Assembly (NCBI GenBank): GCA_009741485.1
Contig: CM019217.1
Span: 43,998,266-44,062,265, forward strand
Length of the DNA stretch: 64,000 nt
Source of the DNA: Malurus cyaneus samueli
Taxonomy: Eukaryota > Chordata > Aves > Passeriformes > Maluridae
Direction of reading: 5' to 3'
Each line of letters begins with the position of its first letter. Within the stretch, counting starts at the first letter, position 1. Shown piece by piece: positions 35,592-47,881 of this stretch. The notes beneath the pieces are model-generated. The model saw only the letters and a list, made by a program, of their open reading frames with translations, made no database searches and was not told the origin of the DNA. A program made the position numbers and the translations under genes.

Positions 35592-35624
35592 CCCTGTGAA
35601 GACTTAGATTATGAATGGGAGGGA
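35592..35624 (+). CDS. Candidate 33-nt microexon
   Basis: Seen: acceptor-like 'acctctatctgcag' ends at 35591. It is followed by 33 nt open in one frame only, reading PCEDLDYEWEG, and a perfect GTAAGT donor at 35625. Start and end are both phase 0, so inclusion would not shift a reading frame, which is typical of regulated microexons. Acidic and aromatic residues make it protein-like. No family was recognised. It is phase-compatible with the candidate first exon at 29722. Confidence 0.22.
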
Positions 35625-38600
35625 GTAAGTTTCATTTTTAAAATAATCTGGTAGTTCTGAACTTGAAATTTCAGCAAACAGAAAGGGTTGAAGGTCTTGC
35701 TTTTTGGTGTGATTTGACATGATAATTTCTGTATTAAACGGTTGACTATTTTGCCACCAATCATTTCTTGCGGTTTGCCTGTTCTTCCCAGAAATACACC
35801 TTGCTGGATGATGTGGTATTTTTTCCAGTAGCAAGGAAGGAGTGTGGTCACACCTTCCTTATCACTTAGCAGGACCCACCTGCGAATAGGCAGTGGAGTC
35901 AGTCTGCTCATACTCTGCAAACATCAGGTTTTCATGACACATAAGTGTAAGATTGTGTCCCTATTACTTCTCATTCCTCCCCCCCCTCGCCCCGTTTGCT
36001 CCAGGGAAACAAAGGGACCAGAGGTCAGATGCAAAGTCTGGGCAGTGTTACTTCTGACAGTGCAACAAAGGGTCTGAGAACAAGCATTTAAGATTCGTGT
36101 TTCAGCCCCACCAGGCCATCAGCATTCTCTTAGAAGGGTGTAGCAGGAATTGCCTGGTTGTTGTCCTGTGCTGCTTGCGGAAAACTTACCATCCTGACAG
36201 TGGTGACAGTGTGTCTGTTCTGAGAAGCTGGTTGTCCTCATCCTTGTCTCCATCAGTAGTAATAGAAATGGATGGCTCTGAAAATTGCAGTCAGATGGCA
36301 AGCTGCTTGCTTCCTCTTGATATTTACTGCAGTCTAAAGTGTCGTAGCAGCATCCCTCTTTCCATAAGACATCAGTTTTCTTTTACAATATTACGGGATT
36401 TCATTTCTCTGCCCTTGTTTGAAAAGGGGTAACTCTCAGAAGTAAGTCACCTTAAAAAAGAAGTACGGAGCATAAATTGATAGTGTTACCTTCTTAAATA
36501 AGCAGCTAGCCTGAAACAAGAGCTCTGAAGGAAAGAAACATTCAGTGCTTGCCCTGAGGTTTACCTCTGAGGAAAATATTAACTATTTCAACAATGCATT
36601 CTAACTTGTCAATTAGCTAAGTGCTTATTCCAAACTCCTTTGCAAAACTCTAAAGGAAGAAAATAACCATCAGTTAAAAACAGGCACATGTGGGTATGTT
36701 CAACAACTTTTAATACTTACGATGTAATGTTTTCAGCATATGAAAATGAGTAGGCAAAATATGAAGTATGAATTTATTTTTTACTTGAAGTGTTGCTGAC
36801 TTTTTGTATTCAATTAGTTTATAATCTCCAGCTGTTTCCAGTGCTGTGTGGGAAACTCTTTTACATGAAGATTTTGTGTAAGTGGCAAAAGAGAAGGGGA
36901 ATAGATGCAACTCAGTGAAGCTGTAAGTCCGTTTGGGAGGCCTGGAGGAGAGGAACAGCTCCTGTTCAGATGTCCCTGTATTTAGCTGTAAGAGCTCCAT
37001 ACCGAATTGGGTGCGAGCTGCTGCCTATGTTCATGACTCAAATGTAGGCTTCCTATCTAATGCCAGGAGCCACATGTCCATCAACAGCACCACTCCAGCT
37101 AACTGATTTTAGCTCCCAAGCCAAATTATGAATTCTGTTGTTCTTAAGCCCACTAGAAGAGGCATTCAGAAATCTGCCACTGGATCATCTCCTGCTCTCT
37201 CAGGAGATATCCTCACAAGGCCCACGCTGATTGCCCTCGTTAGACTGTACTCACTGTGTGAGCTGAACCTTTTATTGTTTCCTGTAGCTGGAAGATGGCA
37301 GAAAGGAGATTCTCATATTTATCAGGTGCTGGGAATTGTAAAGGGGTGTGATTTTTTCACTGATGAGATGAAGTCAAATGAGATGAAAAGGTAAATATGA
37401 TTCCTCTGGGGAGCATAGTATAGGGAAGTTAGCTACAGATGCAAGGCCAGGGGCTGGAGGAATTACTGTCGCAGTCAATGAAATGTTGGCAATGTTGTGG
37501 GGTTTGTTTTGGTTTTTTTGGGGTTTTCTCTTGCCTTGTTTCTTTGCTTGCCTTCAATAAAGGCAACTGAACACATGGGTGAGTAAGGCTTTGTTAGAAA
37601 ACTTTTCATCAGCAGAGGGGGTCAGGTGTGAGATGGTGACCTTAGAAGGTGCAGGCAGTATTTATCATGCATAAACTTCTACAAATAGCTGTTTTGGAAC
37701 AGAGTTGTCTTTTTTTTTTTTCTTTTTTTTGTGTTTCATCTTGTACGAGGAGGGAATGAATAAGCCTCTGTTTGATTACCCATTCCTGTCTCCCCATCCC
37801 AAAGAGAAGGACGGGGCCTTGAGAAAAGCTGATGAAGCTGAAAACCACCACTTCTGTGTCTTGGGTGAAATTGGATGAGCCTGCTTAAAGCCTCCCTATA
37901 ACTGCTTTGAAATATGTCTATTGCAGGGTCAGTATACTCCTCTGTTGTGATGGTGTTTTTTAAATTTCTGTTTCATTTTATTATCTTTGGCATGAGAACT
38001 CAAATGCCCATAGACCTTTTTCTGATCTTTGAGTTGAAGTCTTGAGAGCTGGGCAGATGATACAATTTTTAAAGCAATTTGCTGCTTCTCTCAATGTAGG
38101 GTTTCAAAGTTTTTGTTACCAGGAGCGAACTTTCAGTTAGAAGCTCTCTTTTACCTGTATACCTATTGGACTGGGATATGAAAGGTAAGAACTACATACA
38201 TAGTTCTTTTGTATTTACCAATAAAGCAGCTTTTGGATTATGAAGAAAAACATAGCTTAGATTTGCTTTACAGCACTACAAGTTCTTCTGTTATCTTAAT
38301 TAGATTTGTAAAACTTCATTCAGATTGCTGTCATCTCCCTTTCAAGAAGCCTACATTCTGATCTTGTGGCAATTTTTTGTGGTGCACAAATATATCCTGA
38401 CTGTATTAAAAGTTAGGTATGTATTGAAAACAGCTCTTAAAAAAATTTTAGCAACAATTTGGGCATAACTTTGAGAAGATCCATTCATTTGAAGGAAGTA
38501 TACAGCCAGCCTTTTTCTTTGCCAGTTACTGAAAAGAGAGTTGCTGTGCATGTTGGATTTATTTATTTTTTTTTTGTTTTTCAAGGCAGCATAACTATCA

Positions 38601-41600
38601 GCAGACAGAACAGGGGAGATGACAATGTTTTGTGGCAAGCACCAGGGTCTCTGTTTCGAAATGTCTTCTGGAGAGTTGTCTTGGAACTCATTTTTCTGTT
38701 GTGAAAAGTATCTTCCATCCTTCTGAATTCATTGAAGTTGTAGCTTCTCTCGCATTCTCTTGCCTTTCTCTAAATATGTAGCAAATAAACCTGTTGGCCT
38801 TTTTCATCTTACTGGGTGTCAGGTGTGTTGTATGTTTTGAACTTGGCAATAAATTTAGATATTTATACTTTACAATGATTTGTATATAGTGTAGTGATAT
38901 TTTCCTAATTATTACTAATCATGTGCTACTTTCCACCAGTTCAAAGTTGTATTTGTTTGATTTTTATCCAGTAACTGTCTCTCATAATTTATATATTGTT
39001 TCTATAGGTATATCTATTCTGCACTTTGTTTTTAGTTGGTACTTAGACTTTTCAGTGTCTGCTGTCTTTTCCGTGTCCAAGTCGTACTTCATCGGTGCTT
39101 AAGTGTCTGGCTGCTTGCCTATTGAGATTTTGCATACAGGATAGCATGGCCTTAGCTTAGCATAAAAACATGTCTCCTTTGCATTTTTTTTTAAAGAGAA
39201 ACAGTCTGTGGTTTGTGATGAAGAATATTGCAAGAAAGCTTTGTTACCATGGTGAATGTTTCTTTAAAACCACCAACTATCCTCCTCCTTTAAAGTTTAG
39301 ATTTTACCAAGTTTGCGGTAATCATGAGAGCTAAGATGATGATAAAAATAGCTGGTATTCTGAAAGGTAACCCCATTTCTGAAGAGGTTTTGTTTATGAC
39401 TGTCCTGTTAATGAGTATTATGGAGAATATGATATATTTAATGCTTTAGTTAGAAACAGGGATGTAAGATGAAGATTGATAGCAAGCAATTCTAATTTCA
39501 GGTGAAACATAGGGAATAAAGTTTTTTCAAAAGTTTTGCTGATCAGACAGAAGAAAAAGAAATGAAATATAGTGGTAACACCAGCGTACAATTTAGGCAA
39601 ATGTGTCTTCATGTTTTAAGTGGCCCTATAGGATGCTTTTCCTGAAGGGAAAAGAAGTTTGTTCTTCTATGAACTATGTCACCATGAGCAGGACTTCAGT
39701 TCTGCTGTTCATAGAAACCCCTCCCTCTGCAGTAAAATTACTTTGATATTCTTAAAAATATTAATTTATGTTGCAAACACTTCTTCTGTGAAGCCATGGC
39801 TGTCAGTCACTGGCCCTATCTGCATGCACCAGGGGATCAATAGTACATTAAGGAAGCTGACTTGAGGAGGGGAAGGATTCATAAATAATAAATAGCAGGC
39901 TGCACTGCTGGCACTTCATCTCTGCCCAGAGTAATACAAATTCTAGTGAAGTACCCTTGTACTTCCTAACCCTATTAGGCTTGAAACCATTATCCCAAAT
40001 ATTGATGCTTTCCTTTAGTCTGTTTCTTGTTAAGAAATATATCTGTGTAATCCTTACCTACATGCTGCCGAAGGAAAAGACTAGTCTGTATATCAGAAAT
40101 ACAGGTATAGTAGGAACACTTGTGTAAGAACTGATCTGTAGTCTACTGAGAGACCAGGATTTGAAGCCAGGGGATATGGGGGCTGCTTTCAATGTTTTCT
40201 TAGCACTCTAAACAATAGATGCTTCTGTAAAGAGCTTTTTGTGGTATGCAGGACTTGTGAAATGTTGGGCATTGGAGCATGATCCTTGCACTTTAAATCT
40301 GTGTATTAATTTTTTTCATTAGCTCTCTCTGCTTCCACATCCTGCACATTGCTGGCAAGCATGCATCAGCAATAAGACTTTCTTTAGTAATGTGTCTGAG
40401 ATATCTCTGAATGTGGCTAGTCAGAGCTCTAGATGCTGTTTTTGGAAGTTGGTTTCTTTCAAGACATTTAAGTAATTTCACCTGATATTACTTTAAATGT
40501 TCTATATAATGTGCTCTTTCGATGAACAGCCATGTAGAATCAGCACGGGAAGAGCAAAGTCCTTGGCAATGCCAGCTCAATTGCAACTGCAGATGAGGAT
40601 TTAAAATTCTATGCAGCAGACAGTACCTCCAGCAGGCGAGTAAAAGGTTACTGCATTATTTTGCTTGTTTGCATCTGTAGTCTTTATCTATGGAAGGTTT
40701 TTTTTTTTACTGTTCAATTTGTTGTGCATGCTTGTATATCGATACTACTGGAAATCGATTTAATAGGAGCACAAATATAAAAAGGGCAGAGCAAGGTGAA
40801 GGGAGAGTATCAGTTCAGCTTTAAACCGAGGAAAAGGAGGGGGGAAGAGAGAGAGAATAAAGGGGAGGGGAGAGAGCAGTAGAGAAATTAAGCTTTCAAT
40901 GTATTGTGAAAGGAACAAGTTTTTTTCAGCTGCTTTCACATCACTTGTATTTTTCTTAACCTTTTGCTAAAAAGGATGCTATTGAACAAGCACTGATAGC
41001 TCTATAAATGTGACAATTATTTCAAGTCAGATTATCCTGTAATCAGGTTAAGCAGTTGTGTTAATGTGAGACCTTCTCCTTTCAGGAATAGTATTGCATA
41101 GCATACCATCTTAAACCAATTAAAATGAGCTTTTTACAATATTATTTGCATTTTTTCCTTATGAAAAGGCAAAAAGTATATAGCTACTGCATCGTTATGT
41201 CTTGAAAACAAGAAAATCTTTTCAGCAATAGGTTATTTTTGTGTGTTAGATTGGGGGGGTATTCAGTTTATATTTTGAGCAGAGTATACGTCTTTTTAAA
41301 GGTTAGGAGACCTGTTTATGTCTCACTGCTCATTTGAATTAGTTTCACATTTCTTGTTTTTCTGAGAGCAAAGAGCTCCTTGAAGACTTTATTAAAGCTG
41401 CTTACACGATCTGCCTCTAACTTGCTTTGAGATTTAGTTGTGGTACCTTTGGACATTCTACTACAAATCCTTTCACGCTTCTTTCTTCCTGGGTTTAAAT
41501 TTGTGTTGGCTTTTCCTGATGTTGTTCTCACTCATGCAGCTTTGTAGCAGCCGTTCTTATTTCAGGGTCTCGTAGACCTGGATAGCATTTTTCTCGTGCA

Positions 41601-41671
41601 TTCTGACTTTGCAAGAAGACTTTTCCCCCGTTTCCCAGATGCTTCAAGTAGTCAGTCCAGGAGTGTAGCAG
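35625..41671. other. Non-coding stretch, intron-like
   Basis: AT-rich DNA with T/G-rich runs (37499-37530; 37710-37730). A 38-nt open segment at 37288-37325, with an acceptor-like 'tttattgtttcctgtag' before it and CAG-GTGCTG after it, reads LEDGRKEILIFI and is a weak exon candidate. No transposon was recognised. Confidence 0.4.
37710..37730. repeat. T12-C-T8 run
   Basis: Near-homopolymeric T run interrupted by one C. Confidence 0.9.
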
Positions 41672-41910
41672 TCAAACGTCGTCATTCCCCCGTGTAATTG
41701 GAAGGTCTCTTTCCAGCAGAGGCGTTTCCGGAGTTTGGCAGCCCCAAAGGTGTGCACGGCACCTGCTCCGTGCCGTGGGCGAGCTCATGGGGCTGCGTGG
41801 GGTGGGGCGCGGCGCTCCGGGCTGGGCACAGCCTCCTCTGGCCACGGCCCAGGCTGGATAGGCTGCGCTGCTGGGGAGGGCAAAACACACTGGAAGGGAC
41901 ACGAGCCAGT
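41672..41910. promoter_or_regulatory. Compact CpG-rich patch (possible promoter)
   Basis: About 240 bp with much higher G+C than its flanks and roughly 17 CpG dinucleotides by eye, densest at about 41760-41830 ('gtgccgtgggcgagctcatg', 'ggggcgcggcgctccgggct'). The surroundings have almost none. No CR1 or other repeat motif explains it. Open frames exist on both strands, as expected of GC-rich DNA, and none is recognisable. It lies about 430 bp upstream of the exon candidate at 42337. Inference: a small CpG island, perhaps an internal promoter; an orphan island or old GC-rich insertion is possible too. Confidence 0.45.
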
Positions 41911-42336
41911 GAAGGAGCAGTCAGCAGGCAGTTTGGAGAGATTTCCGTCCCTGAATGTGCTCCTCTGTTAGACAGCTGTCTGTCTTTTCAAAGCAACCTG
42001 CTTTGCAAAGAGGGGTAGAGGGAAAAATGTACTAATTTTTTAAATGCGAGGTATTGCTTGCTGATGAGACTAGCTGATTTTTTTTTCTTTTTGAGAAACA
42101 TTACTTTTTTTTTTCCCCTTCCTTTTCTGTTTAGCAGTCTTAATTTCAGCTAGGGAGCTGCAGAATGAGGCAGCTGGCCAATTTTGAGTGTTTATGGGAC
42201 AGTACTGGTCCTAATTTCTTTAAGAATAAACTCGTCTGATGAGCAAGTCAATGTGTGGCTGTGGCTGCAGCATTATTTCTTCTTTAATGAAGAGGCTGGG
42301 CTGTTCGACCTGCTGCTCCAATCTTCTGTCTTGCAG
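41911..42336. other. Stretch between CpG patch and exon candidate
   Basis: AT-rich, with T runs near 42080-42115, ending in a strong pyrimidine tract and TTGCAG at 42331-42336. If the CpG patch is a promoter, this would be a first intron or 5' UTR. Confidence 0.3.
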
Positions 42337-42394
42337 TCATACATCAGAGCAGTTGCAGAGACTATCCATTGAATGTCTCAATCAGCCGAGGAAG
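42337..42394 (+). CDS. Candidate internal exon (58 nt), gene unknown
   Basis: Seen: strong acceptor 'ctccaatcttctgtcttgcag' ends at 42336. It is followed by 58 nt and then GAAG with GTAATT at 42395. The most protein-like open frame starts with one base completing a codon and reads HTSEQLQRLSIECLNQPRK, ending in phase 0. The leucine and glutamine spacing suggests a short helix. A second frame is also open; the third has a stop. The CpG-rich patch lies just upstream. No family was recognised. Among the exon candidates in the window, this has one of the best combinations of acceptor, donor and peptide composition. Confidence 0.3.
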
Positions 42395-43308
42395 GTAATT
42401 ATATTTTTAATTTTAACTATACCATTAAAAGGATGCTGTATAATGTGGATTTACATGATAAAAAGACAAATCTCAGATATTTTTGGCAGTTTTCTTGACC
42501 TTGAGTGGCTATCCAATATCATTTTGCCATTATCAGGTTGTGTAGCAATAGAAATGTGCTGCAGTAATTGATTTTGTAATAGGATCAGGTGATTTACTGG
42601 ATGCACTGACAACCACTTGCTTGCTTGTTCTGAAACGTGGAGCACTCTAATGGATGTTTTGATTGCAGCCTCGAGTTGCTCTGAAACTGCTGGATGCTCA
42701 GAGATGTAACATCTCGTTTGTCAGCCTATCCCCTTTCCTGATAGCCACTTAGAATACATTAACACATACGCTTTATGCATTCCCTGAGAATTTGGTCCAT
42801 GCTAAACATAGTCCAGGTTTATGCCTACAGGAGAGTATAGAACAGTTCTTTATGAATTGCTATTAAGTGTTGGGTTTTTTTTTCTCTTAATATGTTATGC
42901 TTTGGAAGTAGAAATCTGGCTCTAATTAGAAAACAAACCAAACTGAGCTAAACAAAAACCATTCCGTATCACAATATGGATTTTACTGTGGCAAAAGCCA
43001 TTGGGAGCTGTGATCCAGTGAATTAAATTGGGGAGCTTAATTGGGTCTACTTTTTGAATCAATGTGTTTTAGGGTGATGAAATGTGTTGTTAAACTAAGA
43101 GCTTTTAAGATATGTCGTACACCATTCATCTGCAGATTAATTGGAGAGTAGTATAAGTACAGAGTGTGTTACAGTGATTATTAATAGTTTCTATCTAGTT
43201 CTTTTCACTTCCAAAAAAGTCATAAGTCTTTATCCGTTATTGTGAAAGAATAAACATGCCCGTTTGAGTTCACTGTTATGTGCCATATCATACAATAATG
43301 AAAACTTA

Positions 43309-43325
43309 AATAAAAAAAAAAAAAA
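43309..43325 (+). repeat. AATAAA directly followed by A14
   Basis: AATAAA at 43309-43314 overlaps a run of 14 A (43312-43325). This could be the fossil 3' end of a poly(A)-tailed insertion on the + strand, but no source gene or target duplication was identified upstream. It may be simple A-rich sequence. Confidence 0.5.
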
Positions 43326-45042
43326 CTCCAGTGTGGTATTAAATGGTTTTTCATTGTTGTTGTGCCAATTTTGGAGTGAAAAGTGATGGGGAAAACATTA
43401 CCTCAGAAAGTACAAAAGTCTCAAAGGGACCTCAAAGTATGAAACAGTCAAAACATAACCTCAGAAGGCTAAAGTTTAGAGCATGACACTTCCTTTGGCT
43501 GGAGGACATCAGCATAACAGGAGGTTGAATAACTAATAGGTAGGATCAAACATGTAACAATTTCTCAACTGACCATAGATACAGTGATTTCAGTGGCCTG
43601 AAGTAAATCAAAGTGGCTGGATTTGAAATTGTTGAACCTGATTATAATTAAACTAAACTGGAAAGCTCCTTCAGCCAATTCTCTCTTGATAGACAGTGAA
43701 TAAGAAACATTTGATTTAAACCAACAGAATTTTGTTTACCATTTATACCTCAGTGAAGGTAACTGAAAGAAAATTGATTCTCACTTATACATGTTATTAC
43801 ATTTTTATTAATATGGAGAATATACTAATATTCCCACACTTGCTCCTGTTGTATATTGCTTGACATTAATATTCTTCTCAGCTGTTTGATTTGGGTTTTT
43901 CTTTATGGATTTTTTTGTGTTTGTTTTGGGTTGTTTTTTTTAACGTTGTGAAATGAGCATAAGTCCCTTTGCAGAAATAGGTTTCTATGTCACCAACTTA
44001 CACAAGTAATTCCCATCCTTACACACCCAAATTCCTATTTCTCCAATGTGTACAGTATGTTTTTCAGTCTGAAAGAACTGGTTATTGTGTTGGAGTAGCA
44101 GAATGTGCCCAAGCATGTTTTTTAACATGAAGAGGAGTAGTGTTCAAAGGTGTTAATGGTGTTAGGGAGTAGCACTTCACTGAGCTCCAGTTGCAGGATT
44201 TACTTGGTGATTATTGAGTTCAGTGATTTGACTTTTAAAAAGGTGTGTGTGGAGGCAACAATCTCGCAGTGTTTCAGCTATTTAAATTGCCTTAACAGGC
44301 GGTAGGAAACAAAACTATTAGCTTAAGAGAGAGAATAATTAAAAATCACTTCCATTTAAAGAAGGTTACGTGATGAGAAAAATAAGCTTAAATAGATTGC
44401 TTTTACTTTTAAATTTGCGTTTATTTTTATTTTTATGGATATTTTTCAAGGTTAGTTTATACCACATAGAAATTTTGCTACCATAATATTGTGTCTCATA
44501 AAAGTATTTGTGAGTAAGTTGATGTGATCTCCTGTGTTTTGAATTCTAAACATGATGACAAAGAGCTAGTGGATTAAATTCTGAAGTTCAAGAGAAAAAT
44601 CTTTGTGAATTAGTGTCAATAATAGTTGAAAATAATTAAATTTTTCAGAGAAAGCGGAAAATTAGCTCTTTGTAAAATAGTGTTTTGTGGTCAAACTTGC
44701 ACTTGAAAGCCTGCAACTGTAAACATACAATTGTGAAACTGTAACTAGGGCAGGGAAAAGGGCTTTTCTGTGGAGAGTGACAGGTTACTGAAATGAGTGT
44801 GAGTACTGTAAATATGTGCTTCATGTACTGTTGTACTAATGGAGCAGAAGGAGTAACAGAGCTAATTAAATACTAGTATCAGAATTGTTGAAGTTGTATT
44901 TATCTGTCTAAAAGCTCCACTGGGGACTCGGCAAAGTGCCTCTGGTGCCTGTTGGTGACCCTTGGCTAACACAGCCCAAGGTGCCCCTGCCTGTGGCCAC
45001 CCTGTGTGTCCCCTGCTTTTCCTCCCAACTCCTGCCCCACAG

Positions 45043-45100
45043 TGGCATCTGGGGTGGATGGGACAGCTGGTCCTTATGTACAGCAGCACTATTATTTTAG
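45043..45100 (+). CDS. Candidate 58-nt exon, weak
   Basis: A long pyrimidine-rich tract ('cccctgcttttcctcccaac' then 'tcctgccccacag') ends at 45042. One frame reads ASGVDGTAGPYVQQHYYF. A GTACTG donor-like site follows at 45101 and is weaker than the acceptor. Start phase is 1 and end phase 2. The block is G+C-rich, so the open frame is less informative. No family was recognised. Confidence 0.17.
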
Positions 45101-45512
45101 GTACTGGCATCTCTTGGTGCTCTGGTCCTTAAATAACAAAAGCCAGCACTTTGCCAGATTTAAAACAAGTGTTTGTTCCGCCAGAAAATATTTGTAGTGG
45201 TAGCCACTACAATAGCCCTAAATAGGATTTGTTTTCTATAGAAATTGCCATGAGAATGAGACTTTAAACATGTGAAACAACAAGGTAAACACTGTAGTAA
45301 AATGATACATTAAAATCACAAAGAAACTCGCTTTATTTTAACGGTACATTCATTGTTGAAAATTAATGTTGGTACTTAGGTCTCAACATTTACCTAAATT
45401 AGTTTACCTGTGTACCATTTAGTGGGATGATTTTGTAGACTTAAAATATTGTATGTTTAAAGTGTCTCCCAAAGTGTTAGCAGAAGAATCTTAAATGCCT
45501 TTATTAAAAATT

Positions 45513-45571
45513 AAAAAAAAAAACAAAAAAAAAAACGAACTAAAAAACCAACCAACAACCACAAAAAATTG
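45513..45571. repeat. A-rich low-complexity tract
   Basis: Runs of A broken by single C, then 'aaaaaaccaaccaacaacca'. It may be a worn poly(A) tail or simple sequence. Confidence 0.85.
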
Positions 45572-47582
45572 AGACAATTATATAAATTTTGTAAAAATTG
45601 GTGCTTCTGCTCGTTTTTTACCTGTTTTAACAGAATTCTTGGAGGTGTTTTCCCAGAAATACTTGACAAAAGGATATCTTCTGGAAACTTTTCCAGCAGT
45701 CTAGTTTAGTTTGATTTTGCTGAAATACTATAGTACTAGCTTTTTTGTGCATATTCTGTTTTGCATAACCATACCAGCTTTTGTGAGACCCAGAACTGTT
45801 AGTGATTGGTAACAAGCATTCACAGTACAAGAAACACCATACTTGCGTTTAGTAATCTGCTTGCAAAAATACAGTGAAAAAGCATTGCGCTTTCTGAAGT
45901 TCTGTGTAGCTACAGACAAAAGATAATGATCTTCTAAACTGGTTTTCTCACTCTGCCTGACCTTCCAGATCAATTGAGGGCTTCTGCCTCCGATTACTTA
46001 ATGAGTAATTGACTCCTCATTAATTAATAGCTTCCCCCCTTCCATTCCAGGTGATTTCAGTAGGAACAAATACTAGGTCATTGGCAGTTGCAGATTGTTT
46101 TAGGGTCTCATCTAAATCTAACTTAATTCAAGTCCAGAATAAAATAACAGGACCATGAAAATGGATGCATGACATATCTTGCACTTCAAAATTTGTCAGA
46201 CATGCTTATTTTGTAAGAGTACATGCTTATTTTATTGAAGTGTAGATGACTGTATTCTTGCCTGTAAAGCCCTCATCTTAAACTAGAAAAGTACCAGTAG
46301 TGGAAAAGGAATATTAAAAAAAGGAGTGTTGTGAAATTGAACAAAATCTTGAGAATTCTGAAGATTGAATATTAAGGGGAGAAGCAGTAGGTTATAAGGA
46401 ACTAGAAACAGGCAGGTGTTTTACTGGAAGGTGGAAAACCTTGCTGTAAGCCATTTTTTAATTATCTGTGTATGTATGAATCTTGCACAGCTGCTAATCA
46501 CAGGTTTTGCTTTGTTTTTGCAGATTGCATGCAGTGTGTGTGCAGTTATTACACAGACAAGTGTTATAGCTGGGATTTATGTTTTCTTGTTTGTTTCGTG
46601 CTGCCCTCCAAATTGGTATCATTAGAAATTTGTTGTGGGATCTGAATGTCAGGCTTCATTCTCTAAGAAATAAAATTTGTGATCATAATTCTGCATTTTA
46701 GATAGCAGTTCTAATGTGTATAAAGAGAACCTGGCAACTCCTACATGGCTAAATTTAGCTCTGATAAGAATAATGTTTAAAAAAAACCCCAAAAATAAAA
46801 AGCAAAGTCTTCTTTTAGTAGAAGAAAAGAAAGTAGGAATCTAGATCTATCTAATAAAAAGAAAACAGTTAGGTCTTTTTAGGTCAAAACCTTCAGTAAA
46901 TTTAAAGTTCATTCTTCTTTTAAGTAAATTTTCACCTTTAAATGTTGTATGGTTTAGATGGTGAAACTGAAAGTTCCTGTTTCTTGTGGGGATACCTACT
47001 TACCCTATTTTGTGTATGGCACAGCAGAAGCAAGGAGCAACTCAAGAAATAATTCAGCTGGGCAAGCAGCACTTTTTGCAGCTGATTTGGTTGTGCCATG
47101 TTATGGCTGCTTTATGTGTTAAGGGGTTAGTGTGATTACAACTGGAGAGAGAAGACTGCTGAATTTCAGAGTATGATGGCCAATGATTTTTGTGAATGAA
47201 TGATGTATGGGTTGTTTTTTTTTGTTTGTTTAAAACTGGTCCTTCTCAGCATAGGTGGGCTGTTCTCTGTGCCAGCAGCTTGACAGTGAAGGAGTCTTGC
47301 AGGCCTAATGGGGAGAGACGGAGAGACTGGAGGTGTGTGATGTTGTGTGTTCAGAAGTCCTGCTGTAATCAGGAGGCTGGAGATGGTAAAATGACCTGTG
47401 AATACTCCAAAGGATAAGTTTAAATAGCAACAGTCTTCTTCTGAATAATTGGGCAAAGAACCTTCCTTGGTGGTATTTGAAGATGGAGATGGTGGTGCAA
47501 ACATAGAACCAAGAGGGAGGAAGCCTTCTGTGTGTGGGAGATGACAGACTATGGCAAGGAACTGAGCCAGGGGAAAAAGGAC

Positions 47583-47785
47583 ATAGATTTTTAAGGTTAG
47601 AGGAAACATTATGGTTATCCAGTCTGACCAGCTGCGTAGCACAGCACAGGATTGTACCCATGCTATAACCCCAAGATCAAGGTTTAGTAACAATATTCAG
47701 CATTCATAGCTAAATCATACTGCTCATTCTTTTGATTCAGACTGTTCTGCCCAAAAAATCGTGATCCAGGACTTGTTGTATTGTC
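47583..47785 (-). mobile_element. Ancient CR1-like fragment
   Basis: 'tttttaaggttagaggaaac' followed by 'attatggttatccagtctga' and 'ccagctgcgtagcacagcac' resembles the reverse complement of an old amniote CR1-type 3' UTR seen in turtles and crocodilians ('...gaccattatgatcatctagtctgacctcctg.ataacacagg'). The right part is much more diverged ('ttctgcccaaaaaatcgtga'), so the right boundary is approximate. Family assignment is from memory of such consensus blocks. Confidence 0.55.
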
Positions 47786-47819
47786 ATCTATTAACTCTTT
47801 GAACGATTTTCCTTGGCTT

Positions 47820-47881
47820 TTATCAAGCTAAAGTGATATTTTTACTTTTTTTATCAAGCTAAAGTGATACTTTTAACTTTT
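47820..47881. repeat. Tandem duplication, two 31-bp units
   Basis: The unit beginning 'ttatcaagctaaagtgata' occurs at 47820-47850 and again at 47851-47881, with only a few differences near the T-rich end. It adjoins the right side of the ancient CR1-like fragment. Confidence 0.92.

Larger units (their letters stand above)
42395..47582. other. Non-coding stretch, intron-like
   Basis: AT-rich DNA holding a poly(A) run with adjacent AATAAA at 43309-43325, an A-rich tract at 45513-45571, a G+C-richer patch at about 44910-45080 and the exon candidate at 45043-45100. No transposon was recognised. Confidence 0.4.

Noticed and set aside
41672..42018. Overlapping frames on both strands through the CpG-rich patch
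   Set aside because: G+C-rich DNA is low in stop codons. Frames are open on both strands, start with non-ATG codons and show no family.
47166..47693. 175-codon frame on the minus strand
   Set aside because: It overlaps the ancient CR1-like fragment at one end and has no recognisable domain; Leu/Ser/Thr composition follows the base composition.
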